This document shows, one piece after another, positions 1-9,968 of a stretch of 64,000 bases of DNA. The first letter of the stretch is position 1. Every line of letters begins with the position of its first letter. Where the stretch lies: assembly GCA_964036045.1 (NCBI GenBank), contig OZ038384.1:46872851-46936850 (forward strand). Direction: 5' to 3'. Under the pieces are notes generated by a model. That model was not told where the DNA came from. It was given only the letters and a program-made list of their open reading frames with translations, and did not search any database. Position numbers and translations under genes: made by a program. The stretch comes from Eutreptiella sp. 'Long Island Sound 2002' (taxonomy: Eukaryota > Euglenozoa > Euglenophyceae > Eutreptiales > Eutreptiaceae).

Positions 1-410
1 CCGCACCTTCAGTGAAGGAGACGGCAGAAGGCAAGTTACAAATTACATGGGACAAAATACACCAAAAGCTGGTTTTGTTGCCGATGGACAACTGGTATAA
101 CAGACAAATTACCACAAGCCCTGACAAGAACGACAAGAGCTTTAACACAACAGCAATGGCCGTCTTGCTCCTAAGTAATGCACCACGCTACTGGCATGGT
201 CATCCTAGCCTCGAAGAAGTGGAACGGCCGATACCCATTGTTCCGCGCATGCTGGGGAACACTAGGGGTACCTTTGCCCGTATCTTCCGTGACCTAGGAT
301 TTGTAGGCACGCGGCCTTTTATGCGAAACATGACGGCACCACTTGATATCATTCGTGACGTGCCTTCCAAGAGTCCGCATTCGCGGCCTCTTTGCCTAAG
401 CAAAGAAAAG
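1..410 (+). CDS. Partial exon of an unrecognised protein, copy 1
   Basis: The frame beginning at base 3 is open across the whole block and reads like protein (KETAEGKLQITWDKIHQKLV, later PRYWHGHPSLEEVERPIP). The same frame is conserved in the second copy. At 411 the sequence GTGAGC is a good splice donor and the translation after it loses protein character, so I end the exon at 410. The 5' part lies outside the window. I recognise no domain. The alternative is that this is a non-coding repeat with a chance open frame. Favouring coding are the non-repetitive composition and the fact that the donor, and an acceptor in copy 2, fall at the edges of the protein-like part. Confidence 0.35.
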
Positions 411-1303
411 GTGAGCAGCAACGTTTCGCTGCCTAACCTACTGCAGTTCACGCCACCTATGATTTTCGCAGCCGTTTTTTTCTCAAAATTCAAAGTCATG
501 CATTTTCAGAAGGGCGATATCAAACTGTACACAGTAGTACTGTTGTTTTTGTGTTTTCTCAAATTTTTAACAAAATTATGCTGTCACTGGAGCTGGAGCC
601 GCAGATCAAATGTCAACAACTGCCGCGTACGCGAGTTTCAAATTCCCGACCGCCGTGCGCAATAGAAAAATGGCAAAAAGTCCACTTTTTCTTGCAGTTG
701 GAAGCAAACTAAAGGCATGAGCGTGTCCTCGAAATCAATACCTTGCTGCTGACGTAAAAAGGTCCAGATTGGCAGGCACAGATTTTGAGAAATTCACACT
801 TTTCTAGCCAAAAGCGACTCTTTTTCATGGTTTTAGGGTCTATGGAGGCCATGTAGAGGGCGTTACAGGGCTGGAAGAGGTGGTAGAGAGGTGATATATG
901 AACAAATTGTCATCACCATTGGTAGAAAACCTACAGGACAAGCGATGTTTTGCCTCACACAATTTGGAACATCCGTTTGCACCAGAATCTGCCGTTTTTC
1001 CATGAAAAAACGGCCAAAAATGGCCGTTTTTCTGTCAAAAATTGAGTTTATTGGCCTCAGACAAGCAGTTCAAGACCTCCCCTCCTATTTCGAGGGTGCT
1101 GGATATGAAAAAAGCAGGTTGTAGTCACACACAGGTGACGAAAAGACAATTTACTTAGCCCACGCGAACAAGAGCGGCATTTGTGTGCAAAAAAAAGACG
1201 CGCAGTTTCCATGTGTTTCCACCTGAAAACTGAGAATTAAAAAACGGAGGAATCTCAAATATATTTTTTTACGCTATCAGCGCAATGCAAGTAGTCAGAG
1301 GTA
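1..1303 (+). repeat. Tandem duplication, copy 1
   Basis: This stretch is nearly identical to 2733-4035 (offset 2732, same overall length with a few compensating one-base indels and substitutions). It holds the end of a coding exon (to 410), a possible intron opening with GTGAGC at 411, and near its end one isolated monomer (about 890-1140) of the satellite that forms the array at 5020-6792. That monomer contains a perfect inverted repeat, AAAAACGGCC at 1006-1015 and its complement at 1022-1031. The window edge truncates the copy on the left. Both copies end at the word AGGTA. Here it continues into the GGTA-rich start of the Z block; in copy 2 it continues into unrelated DNA. Confidence 0.9.
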
Positions 1304-2544
1304 GGTAGGTAGGTGCACTCGGTCGTGGAGAGGCGTGGAGTGACGAACAGGAAGAGGCTCCGCGCGTGAAGAGGGGAGGCGGCTTACATCCCGCTAGACC
1401 TGACTTTTGGCCCCCAACAAAGCGGCCCCGGGCTACACCGGGAGGGCTGATCGCCGCCAGCGTGACGTGCTTGTCTCGCCGGGAGGGTGGGCCCCCGTGC
1501 TTGCGCACGTCCCCTCCTTTGGGCGGAACCCTAGGGGTTCACCGGACTTCCTGGCGTATCCCGTTCCCAAGGCATGCATGCATGTTCTTGGTACTAGGGT
1601 TCCGAGGCGCTTGGGTGTCGCACGCTCCGCCTCGAGTCCCAAAGCAGCGCTGGCCTTAGGATGCAGCCTTACCCCCGGGCTCCGGATCTCGTTTGGCCGG
1701 GTCACCTGCATGGCACGGGCTGCCTCAGTGCCCGGGCTGTGGGCACTGGGTTTCCTACTGTTGGCTTGCGTTTGTGGTTGGGTCCGGGTTGCGTCTGGTG
1801 GTGGGTTTTGTTTACCCCTGCCCGTTGTGGCTGGGGTCTTGGGTGGGTGTGTTTGGGCTCGGTTTGTGGTGTTGTCCCTCTTTTGCCGGCTGTTTGTGGT
1901 GTTCGTGGTTGGGCTTTGGTGTCGGCCTGCTTTCGGGACCTGTGTGGTTTCGTGCGCGTTTCCCTTGCCCCCCGCCGTTTCCGGTTTCGGTGTGCGGTGT
2001 GGGCGTGCGTGCTGGGCCGGGGTCTCGGCTGTGCTCCGCCCTTCTTGGCTGGGTTGTCGGGTTGTGTTTTTTGCGCTTTTTTTTTTTACCGGTTGCTGGG
2101 TGTCCCCGTCCCGGGCCTTCTGGTCTCTCCCCCCGTCTCCTTTCTTTCGGGCTGGGCTGCTGGCTTTTGTTTTTTTTTTTTTTCTTCTGCTTGTTTTGGT
2201 GCTCCTTTTCCCGCTGGGCCGCTGTTCCTGGCTTGGTGTTGCCGGTTTTGGCTGGGTGGTCCCCCTGTACCTGTTTGGGGGTCTTGTCTTCGGTGCCCTC
2301 GGGGTGGGGGGTTTGGCCCCCTTCTGTGTTGTTGGCGGCGGTTTGGTGGCTGTGGGCTGTTTTCGCGCGCCCACCCCCCCCCCCTTTTTTTTTGGGGGGG
2401 GGGGGGGCGCCTTGCTGTTCCTCCCTTTGCCTTTCCTCGGCTGGCGCTTGCTCTGTGGCTGGTGTGTGGTGTGGTTGGTCCCTCGCCACTCCTGGCGGAG
2501 GTTCCTGTGTGCTACTGTGTGCTACTGTGTGCGACACATTGCAG
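1303..2544 (+). repeat. Z-family GC/pyrimidine-rich block, copy 1 (intron-like)
   Basis: The block starts with a GGTA tandem (GTAGGTAGGTAGGTGCAC) and its first ~470 bases match 38445-38930 closely. The rest is a T- and C-rich strand with long T, C and G homopolymers (for example 2160-2180 and 2376-2408) and no convincing coding sequence in any frame; the long open frames here come from base composition. It ends at CACATTGCAG (2535-2544), a good splice acceptor, directly before the protein-like exon at 2545. Together with the other copy (38449-39743), which lies exactly between two coding blocks, this suggests that Z blocks live in or create introns. Confidence 0.6.
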
Positions 2545-3142
2545 CGTTGAAAAGGCAATCGCGGCAGAGCGCAAGAGATGGGTTGGTGATTTGATAGAGG
2601 AGGCCTGGCGCCTTTTTTTGTTGATGCGCCACCGCGCAGTTCCGTATCAGGGAAAACGAAAGTCTGTTGTTGCGATAGAGGGGAGCAGGGCGCAACGACG
2701 CATTTTAGCAAGGTCAGGTCTAGCGCGATTCACCGCACCTTCAGTGAAGGAGACGGCAGAAGGCAAGTTACAAATTACATGGGACAAAATACACCAAAAG
2801 CTGGTTTTGTTGCCGATGGACAACTGGTATAACAGACAAATTACCACAAGCCCTGACAAGAACGACAAGAGCTTTAACACAACAGCAATGGCCGTCTTGC
2901 TCCTAAGTAATGCACCACGCTACTGGCATGGTCATCCTAGCCTCGAAGAAGTGGAACGGCCGATACCCATTGTTCCGCGCATGCTGGGGAACACTAGGGG
3001 TACCTTTGCCCGTATCTTCCGTGACCTAGGATTTGTAAGCACGCGGCCTTTTATGCGAAACATGACGGCACCACTTGATATCATTCGTGAGGTGCCTTCC
3101 AAGAGTCCGCATTCGCGGCCTCTTTGCCTAAGCAAAGAAAAG
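2545..3142 (+). CDS. Internal exon of an unrecognised protein, copy 2
   Basis: This is an open, protein-like block between an acceptor (TTGCAG, 2539-2544) and a donor (GTGAGC, 3143). The frame from 2546 begins VEKAIAAERKRWVGDLIEEA, passes through a basic stretch around PYQGKRKSVV and continues into the part shared with copy 1 (KETAEGKLQITWDK). Differences from copy 1 are few (for example Gly to Ser and Asp to Glu around 3040-3090). No domain is recognised. About 199 residues would be encoded. Exon tandem duplication is the simplest reading. The upstream part (2545-2732) has no partner because copy 1 is cut by the window edge. Confidence 0.4.
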
Positions 3143-4035
3143 GTGAGCAGCAACGTTTCGCTGCCTAACCTACTGCAGTTCACGCCACCTATGATTTTCG
3201 CAGCCGTTTTTTTCTCAAAATTCAAAGTCATGCATTTTCAGAAGGGCGATATCAAACTGTACACAGTAGTACTGTTGTTTTTGTGTTTTCTCAAATTTTT
3301 AACAAAATTATGCTGTCACTGGAGCTGGAGCCGCAGATCAAATGTCAACAACTGCCGCGTACGCGAGTTTCAAATTCCCGACCGCTGTGCGCAATAGAAA
3401 AATGGCAAAAAGTCCACTTTTTCTTGCAGTTGGAAGCAAACTAAAGGCATGAGCGTGTCCTCGAAATCAATACCTTGCTGCTGACGTAAAAAGGTCCAGA
3501 TTGGCAGGCACAGATTTTGAGAAATTCACACTTTTCTAGCCAAAAGCGACTCTTTTTCATGGTTTTAGGGTCTATGGAGGCCATGTAGAGGGCGTTACAG
3601 GGCTGGAAGAGGTGGTAGAGAGGTGATATATGAACAAATTGTCATCACCATTGGTAAAAACCTACAGGACAAGCGATCTTTTGCCTCACACAATTTGGAA
3701 CATCCGTTTGCACCAGAATCTGCCGTTTTTCCATGAAAAAACGGCCAAAAATGGCCGTTTTTCTGTCAAAAATTGAGTTTATTGGCCTCAGACAAGCAGT
3801 TCAAGACCTCCCCTTCCTATTTCGAGGGTGCTGGATATGAAAAAAGCAGGTTGTAGTCACACACAGGTGACGAAAAGACAATTTACTTAGCCCACGCGAA
3901 CAAGAGCGGCATTTGTGTGCAAAAAAAAGACGCGCAGTTTCCGTGTGTTTCCACCTGAAAACTGAGAATTAAAAAACGGAGGAATCTCAAATATATTTTT
4001 TTACGCTATCAGCGCAATGCAAGTAGTCAGAGGTA
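2733..4035 (+). repeat. Tandem duplication, copy 2
   Basis: Second copy of the 1-1303 unit, including the shared exon part, the intron-like stretch and the lone satellite monomer (about 3622-3880). Its last ~57 bases (3978-4035, GGAGGAATCTCAAA ... AGTAGTCAGAGGTA) recur in weaker form at 4469-4525, so the end of the unit is itself a dispersed repeat. Confidence 0.9.
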
Positions 4036-5019
4036 TGAAGAAAAATTTTATTTGGCATGTTGAGTGCGCGAGGCCTCGCACACACAATTATGCAGAATGT
4101 GTATTTCCCACTGGTCCTGAATAAACAGTATTCCATGCCAAATGAGGCTCTGATGTCATCATGGGTGCCTCATGGTGTACCGTTCGGGTCATGTCAGCAG
4201 CATGAGTGGTCAATCAATGGACGTTTTGTACCCGCCATGCACTATGTAAGGTGTAATAGATCTAAAAAGGCGGGTTGCCGTCAGTCCTTGCTAAACACAC
4301 GATTTTCAGTTAGTTTACATACAAATGAGGTGCCCAGCCTCCCATCTTTTGGGGCTGTACAACAGTTTGTCAGAAGCGCTAGGTCACAGCACCTATGAAG
4401 CAAGTGCTCTAGAGGAGGATAGTCTAATCGCTACTCTTGAGCTCCCTGTTTTCACAGGATTCCAAAAGGGAGGAATCTCAAAAAGCCTTTTGGAGTCTAT
4501 CAGCAGAATGCAAGTAGTTAGGGGTATTCAAAAACCCATGCTTCCAGCATGTTGAGTGCCCGAGCCCTGGCGCACTGAGTGTTCCGCTGTGCAAGTCTTT
4601 AACCCATATTGAATCTTGCAGTTTTGCTTTTGCTCCATCCTTGCTTCATCCCACTTCCGATGTCAAAAAGTGATCTCAAAAAAGCCTGAAAATCTCACTC
4701 CAGCTGGCTGAGTGCGCGGAGCCTCGAGCACTCAGCCTCCCATAATAAGTATTTTTTCATGTGGACATGTACCGGATCCGTGAACAGCGCCCATGTTTAA
4801 TAGTTATCCTGACGATCCAAAAATTGGTATTCTTCAAATTAGCTAACAAAATTCGTTTCGGGGAGAATGACCGGTAAAGTCTCTGATTTTGGACTATAGA
4901 ATGGTTATTAGACCTAAAAACAGCAAAAAATGGGCAAAACTGATGAAAAATGCATTTTTTGGGAGGGTTTGAAAAACAGTATTTTCAAGATGACAAAAAA
5001 AACTATTTTTTTTGGTGAC
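4036..5019. other. No gene; fragments of dispersed repeats
   Basis: No convincing coding sequence. Three related motifs occur at about 4057-4085, 4548-4580 and 4705-4735 (variants of TTGAGTGCGCGAGGCCTCGC). A second copy of the duplication's end motif lies at 4469-4525. The sequence looks like decayed repeats between the duplication and the satellite array. Confidence 0.5.
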
Positions 5020-6792
5020 AAAATCTAGGTGCTTAGGTGAAAAAAAGGGGGTGCAGTTTGCGTGGGCTAAGATTTACAGCACCCGTATGCACCAACATTT
5101 GCCATTCCTCATGAAAAAAACGGCCAACAATGGCCATTTTTTGGTCAAAAGTTACGATTTTTGGGCCCTTGCCTATTTCCAGGGCGCGGGATGCGAAAAA
5201 GCAGATTGTAGGGACACACAGATCACGCAAACACAATTAACAGCATCTGTACGCACCAAAATATGCCATTTTTCATGGAAATTTGCCAAAAATGGCGCCT
5301 TTCTTGTCAAATATTGATTTTTTGGCCTTGTACAAGCAGTTCAAGGACCCCCCCCCCCCTATTTTGAGGGTGCTGGATGCAAAGAAGCAAGTTGTGGTCA
5401 CACAAAGATCACAAAAACACATTTTGTAGCATCCGTATGAACGACAATTTGCCGTTTCTCGTGGAAAAAACGGCTAAAAATGGCCATTTCTCGGTCAAAA
5501 AAAGGTTCTTTTTGGCCTCAGACAAGCGGTTGAAGACTGCCCCCCTATTCTGCGGGTGCTGGATGCGAACAAGGAGATTGTAGGGACACAAAGATCACGC
5601 AAACACAATTTACAGCATCCGTATGCACCAAAATGTGCCATTTTTCATGAAAAAACGGCCAACAGTGGCACTTTTTTGGTCAAAAGTTGGGATTTTTGGG
5701 CTCTCCCCTATTTCGAGGGCGCTGGATGCAAAGGAGCAGATTGTAGGGACACACAGATCACGCAAACACAATTTACAGCATCTGTACGCACCAAAATATG
5801 CCATTTTTCCTGAAAACCGGCCAAACATGGCGCCTTTTTTGTCAAATATTGTTTTTATGGCTTTGTACAAGCAGTTGAAGGACCCCGCCCTATTTTGAGG
5901 GTGCTGGATGCAAAAGAGTAAGTTGTGGTCACACAAAGATCACGAAAACACATTTTGTAGCATCCGTATGCACCACAATTTGCCGTTTCTCATGGAAAAA
6001 CGGCTAAAAATGGCCGATTCTTTGTCAAAAAATGATTTTCTTTGGCCTCAGACGCGCCGTTGAAGACTGCTCCACGATTTTGAGGGTGCTGGATGCAAAG
6101 AGGCAGATTGTAGGGACACACAGATCATGCAAACACAGATTACAGCATCCGTACACACGAAAATATGCGATTTTTCATGAAAGCCGGCCAAAAATGGCGC
6201 CTTCTTTGTCAAATATTGGTTTTTTGGCTTTGTACAAGCATTTGAAGGACCCCGACCCTATTTTGAGGGTGCTGGATGCAGAGAAGCAAGTTGTGGTCAC
6301 ACAAAGATCACAAAAACACATTTTGTAGCATCCGTATGCACCACAGTTTGCCGTTTCTCATGGAAAAAACGGCTAAAAATGGCCATTTCTTGGTCAAAAA
6401 ACATTTTCTTTGGCCTCAGACAAGCGGTTGAAGACTGCTCCCCGATCTTGAGGGTGCTGGATGCAAATAGGCAGATTGTAGGGACACACAGATCACGCAA
6501 ACACAATTCAAAGCATCCGTGTGCACCAAAATCTGCCATTTTTCATGAAAAAACGGCCAACAATGGACGTCTTTTGGTCAAAAGTTGGGATTTTCGGGAT
6601 CTCCCCTATTTTGAGGTCGCTGGATGCGAAAGAGCAGATTGTAGGGACACACAGATCACGCAAACACAATTTACAGCATCCGTACGCACCAAAATATGCC
6701 ATTTTTCATGAAAACCGGCCAAAGATGGCCGTTTTTTGTCAAATATTCATGTTTTGGCTTTGTACAAGCAGTTGAAGGACCCCCTCCCCATT
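5020..6792 (+). repeat. Satellite array, left part (160-190 bp monomers, ~530 bp higher-order unit)
   Basis: The phrase GATCACGCAAACAC or its variants starts at about 5218, 5406, 5594, 5756, 5938, 6124, 6307, 6493 and 6655, giving spacings of 162-188 bases. Three monomer types can be told apart. Type B has GTGGTCACACAAAGATCAC and ACATTTTGTAGCATCC. Types A and A' have GTAGGGACACACAGATCACG and ACAATTTACAGCATCC but differ in length and in the ATGAAAACCGG tail. B-A-A' repeats with a ~532 base period (5406 to 5938); the unit at 5938-6307 lacks one A monomer. Most monomers carry a hairpin-forming pair like ACGGCC/GGCCGT. Open frames here are satellite artefacts. The array is interrupted at 6792 and resumes at 34591. 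Confidence 0.92.
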
Positions 6793-6797
6793 TTGAG

Positions 6798-7584
6798 AAG
6801 GTTTTATAGTGATTTCATCACTGTGTTTGTGCCTCTGCTGCTGCTTGCTGCTGGTGTAGGGTTTCCTGCTGCTTGTTTTTGAAGAGGAAAATGTTTTAGT
6901 TGCTGAAATACAATCAATCCAGGATGGCCCAAGCCAGAGATAAGCAAGTAGAAGAGAATCAGGATCAAAGCATGAAGGTCTGCAGTGTAAACAGTGAAAG
7001 ATGAAAGGATATTCACAGAAACTGCAACTCAGGGCACATCGGATTGCATATTCACAAAGATAGCTGAAATGTTTTGGAAAAAGAGTTGGAAAACTGCCCC
7101 ATGGTCACTCAATCTCCATAGTGCCATCTCAGGAGATGGGCACTCTTTGTCTTGGGTTCCATATGTGCTGAGGTGGCAGGGCATGTGGCGATGAGGTCAC
7201 TGCCATGTCACATGGGATCTTCCTACTTAGCTAGGCTGACCGGAAATTGAACCGAGGACCTCTCAAAAAGAGGTGCCCAGCCCCCTAGGGTGCATACCAC
7301 TAGGATAGCTAAGAATTCATGAGAAAACATAGATAAATTCATAGGCTCTGCCCTGGATATGTCAGTTCTCAGTCGACTCAGGAAAAGATGAATTGCCTCA
7401 CATTGGTAGGGGATTAAGGGGTCCACTCCATATCCTGATTTGGTGTTTGGTTCCATAGGTCAAAATGTGTTATCACCACTTTTGGTTGGGCCAATACTAA
7501 GATAGAAATGCCTGTGTGCTTGCAGCACCTCTAATACCACTAGAGTATACTCTAAAGCATTGAAAAAGCACTTTTTCTTACTCC
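6798..7584 (-). repeat. 3' LTR of element 1
   Basis: It matches 33862-34590 over nearly its whole length. The main difference is ~60 bases present here (about 7335-7400) and absent from the other LTR. Scattered substitutions suggest several percent divergence by eye, more than between the LTRs of element 2. The left end abuts TTGAG. The right end abuts a run of six C (G on the element strand) that serves as polypurine tract. The termini do not show a clean TG...CA. A tRNA-like module lies at 7226-7313. Confidence 0.9.
7226..7313 (-). other. tRNA-like pol III module inside the 3' LTR
   Basis: On the minus strand an 88-base segment begins CTTAGCT and ends AGCTAAG, a perfect 7 bp acceptor-like stem. 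It contains an A-box-like TATCCTAGTGG shortly after the 5' end, a 6 bp variable-arm-like hairpin (ACCTCT/AGAGGT type, weakened in this copy) and a B-box-like TTCAATT loop flanked by T-arm-like bases. The size and long variable arm recall a type II (Leu/Ser-like) tRNA or a tRNA-derived SINE head. No anticodon can be assigned with confidence. The same module is in the 5' LTR at 34291-34378, so it was inside the LTR before element 1 inserted. Confidence 0.6.
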
Positions 7585-7590
7585 CCCCTT
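7583..7590 (-). promoter_or_regulatory. Polypurine tract of element 1
   Basis: On the element strand AAGGGGGG lies directly upstream of the 3' LTR, the expected position for the plus-strand primer of reverse transcription. Element 2 has a very similar tract. Confidence 0.7.
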
Positions 7591-9968
7591 GTGCTGTGGT
7601 GGCCACCACTGTCGCACGTTCAGGAAAAAGGGATTTTTCCTTGGCCTTTCCTTGGTTTCCACATCTACTTTAAAATCCCTATAGTTCCCCTCACACAGAA
7701 AAATGGGCGCTCACCATGGCTGGCGCCTTTTTGCTGCTTTGTTCGTAACATTTCCTACAGAAAGCTCAGCGCTCATGGCGCTGCCAGGGTTCCTGTGGCT
7801 TGGTTGTGTTAGTTTGGGAGCATGCCAAAAACATATGCATGTGCATCCCTCTCTCCAAGACGCAGCGCAACACTAACCCAACGCCAGACTCTGTGTGGAC
7901 ATCCGCTCTGGTTGTGAAAACCTGCTGGCGACCTGCTGTCCTGACCTTAGGGCATAGGGAGTCGTCAGGAAATCAAATTGCCCCTTGGTGGGGTCTTGGG
8001 TTCTGCTCAGTCTCCTGGCTGCTGCTTTTCGGCCCAGAAAGCGGCCTACTCAGCGACGCTTTCGCGAGGATATCTGCAAGGGCAGGAATGGGAGAATTGT
8101 GGACAAATCCACGCCAGCGCGAAGCGACAACACCTAAATCCGTCAAATGACGGCCTAGAATTTTTCTAAGACAACAGACCTGAGCAGAATCGAATTTGTG
8201 CATCAGAAGCACATTTTCATAAAAATTGGAGTCATCTCTCGATTTTCTAAATCAAGAAATTCCAACGTATACAAAGGCAGCGCGCAGGAGCGTCTCCTAG
8301 CGAAGTGCCGGAAAATACAGAAATAATGAGATTATAAATGTATGTCTCACGTAGACTGGAAAATGACGAGACACACATTAATAAATAAACACACAGATTC
8401 CACCCACACTGACAGTTAGAATCAAAAATCCAAGAATTCCAAAATCAACGAAAAGACTTCAATGAATCAGGTATAAACCACAGGTGTGCTCGTCACGTAT
8501 GCAGCATGCACATTGCTCGTCTCGTGTCTCCGTGAACGAGTCTTGTAGCAGCGCTAACAAACGATAGAGGGCTAGATTAGAAAGATTGCAGATGATTAGA
8601 GGTGAGATTAGGGAAAAAACCGATGGCCTTCGGCCAGGGAGTGGTTGTCACGGGGGGCTACCGGTCCTGTCCTGCGGTGCAATGCGGGGCAACCGTGACA
8701 CCTGCTCCTACACACGAACCTCCCTTTTGTGTTGCAAAGATTAGAACATACACACCGATGCATAGCGACGATTTCGCTTGTGCTTCGTTTTTCTCCTCAC
8801 CTTGCTTCACTCTCCAGCGGTAGGTAAGGTAGGTAAGCCCAGGTGGGGCCACCCCCTGGTGGAGTTCGTGATTGTGGGTCAGATTGGCAGGTTTGCCAAA
8901 GCCAGCTCATCCACTCGTGCATGCTCGCGCATTCACACACGTATTAAAGGGTAGGCCAGGCGAAATGCGCACGGTAAACCTTGTTTAGGTTACCCAGGGG
9001 CTCCTCGGTATGTTCTGTAAGAGAACCTGAGGAGTCTCTTAACGCTTGCTTGCTTGACAGGGCGTGTTTGAGGACAGCGTATTATAGGTCACATTGAGAA
9101 GCATATAATACGCGGAGTGTGGCTTGGTTCCTCAGCCGCAAACACCCCTTCATTGGCCTTTGCTTTACAGGTGGGCAGGTAGGGTGATTGGTACAGCAGC
9201 GTCCCATTTTTTTCTTGCCCTGCTAAACAAGGGCGGTGATCATAAGAACAATTGACTGCACCTCAGCCAGGAGTGGCGAGGGCAGTTCGACTCCATCGAC
9301 ATCCACGCTGTGCACGCAACAAGAACACCCCTTCCCTCCAAGCCCTAGCAGGGAAACGCGTTGTGGCGCCCCTGTTAGGCCACAGTTGCTCAGCAGCGCT
9401 GTGTTCTGTTGTCTTCTTCACAGGAGGGTCATTAGGGCCCACTACTTGATCTTCAACCACACCCAGTAGAGTTTGCGTGTAGGAGTGGTAGTCCTGAGTT
9501 GGAACTTGAGCCAGTTGCAGAAGTGCTCGCCCACCAGGATGGTGCCACTGTAGGTAGGGTGTGTAGTGTAGTGGTGTCTCCTGTCCCGCGTGCTTTTCCT
9601 CGTGGGCAGGGGAGTGCGTTAGCTTTTGGCCTCCAGCAAAAATGGGCGTTTTGTATGCCCTTAGCACACTTCGCCACCCCTCCCTTCTAGTAGGTAGAGC
9701 TTTTGCCGTCTTCCCCAAAGGATAGGCGCCAGCACAGAAATTGGGCGCCATAGGTGTGGTACCAGTACCTGACTGGGACCTGCGGTCCGACATCAGCGAA
9801 GCCCAGTCTCCGCGAGCCACGCCCGGGACAGCAGTGAGACACACACAGACATACGTAGCACACATAGGGGTAAGGTTCAGTCCCTAGCTTTAGTCTTGGA
9901 GGCAAGTGTCTCAACGACTCACCAAGGTTGTTCTGGGACAAGTAGTCAACCAGAACTGAGTTTAGGCG
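7591..9968 (-). other. 3' non-coding region of element 1
   Basis: 2.4 kb between the integrase stop and the polypurine tract. No domain is seen. The two longest frames on the element strand (9263-9865 and 9687-9941) overlap in different frames and look like composition artefacts, although a decayed accessory ORF cannot be excluded. The region contains a GGTA-type short repeat at 8820-8840, a 10 bp perfect inverted repeat (GCGTATTATA at 9077-9086 and its complement at 9104-9113, 17-base loop) and a weaker inverted repeat around 9000-9035 (GCTCCTCGG ... CCTGAGGAG). Confidence 0.55.

Noticed and set aside
1407-2711. Open frames of 285-578 codons on both strands of the first Z block
   Set aside because: They are produced by T/G/C-rich sequence poor in stop codons. 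The predicted proteins are runs of Leu, Phe, Cys, Val, Gly or of Lys, Thr, Pro, and are not conserved in the second Z block.
5012-6775. Overlapping 60-110 codon frames in the satellite array
   Set aside because: They repeat with the monomer period and stop or shift with each indel. Satellite DNA explains them fully.
6798-7584. A free-standing SINE or genuine tRNA gene at 7226-7313
   Set aside because: The same sequence lies at the same place in the other LTR, so it belongs to the LTR, and no anticodon or clean anticodon stem can be assigned. I report it only as a tRNA-like module.
9263-9941. Envelope-like or accessory gene downstream of the element 1 integrase
   Set aside because: Two overlapping minus-strand frames of 200 and 84 codons exist, but there is no signal peptide, membrane segment or domain, and the protein-like character changes frame repeatedly.
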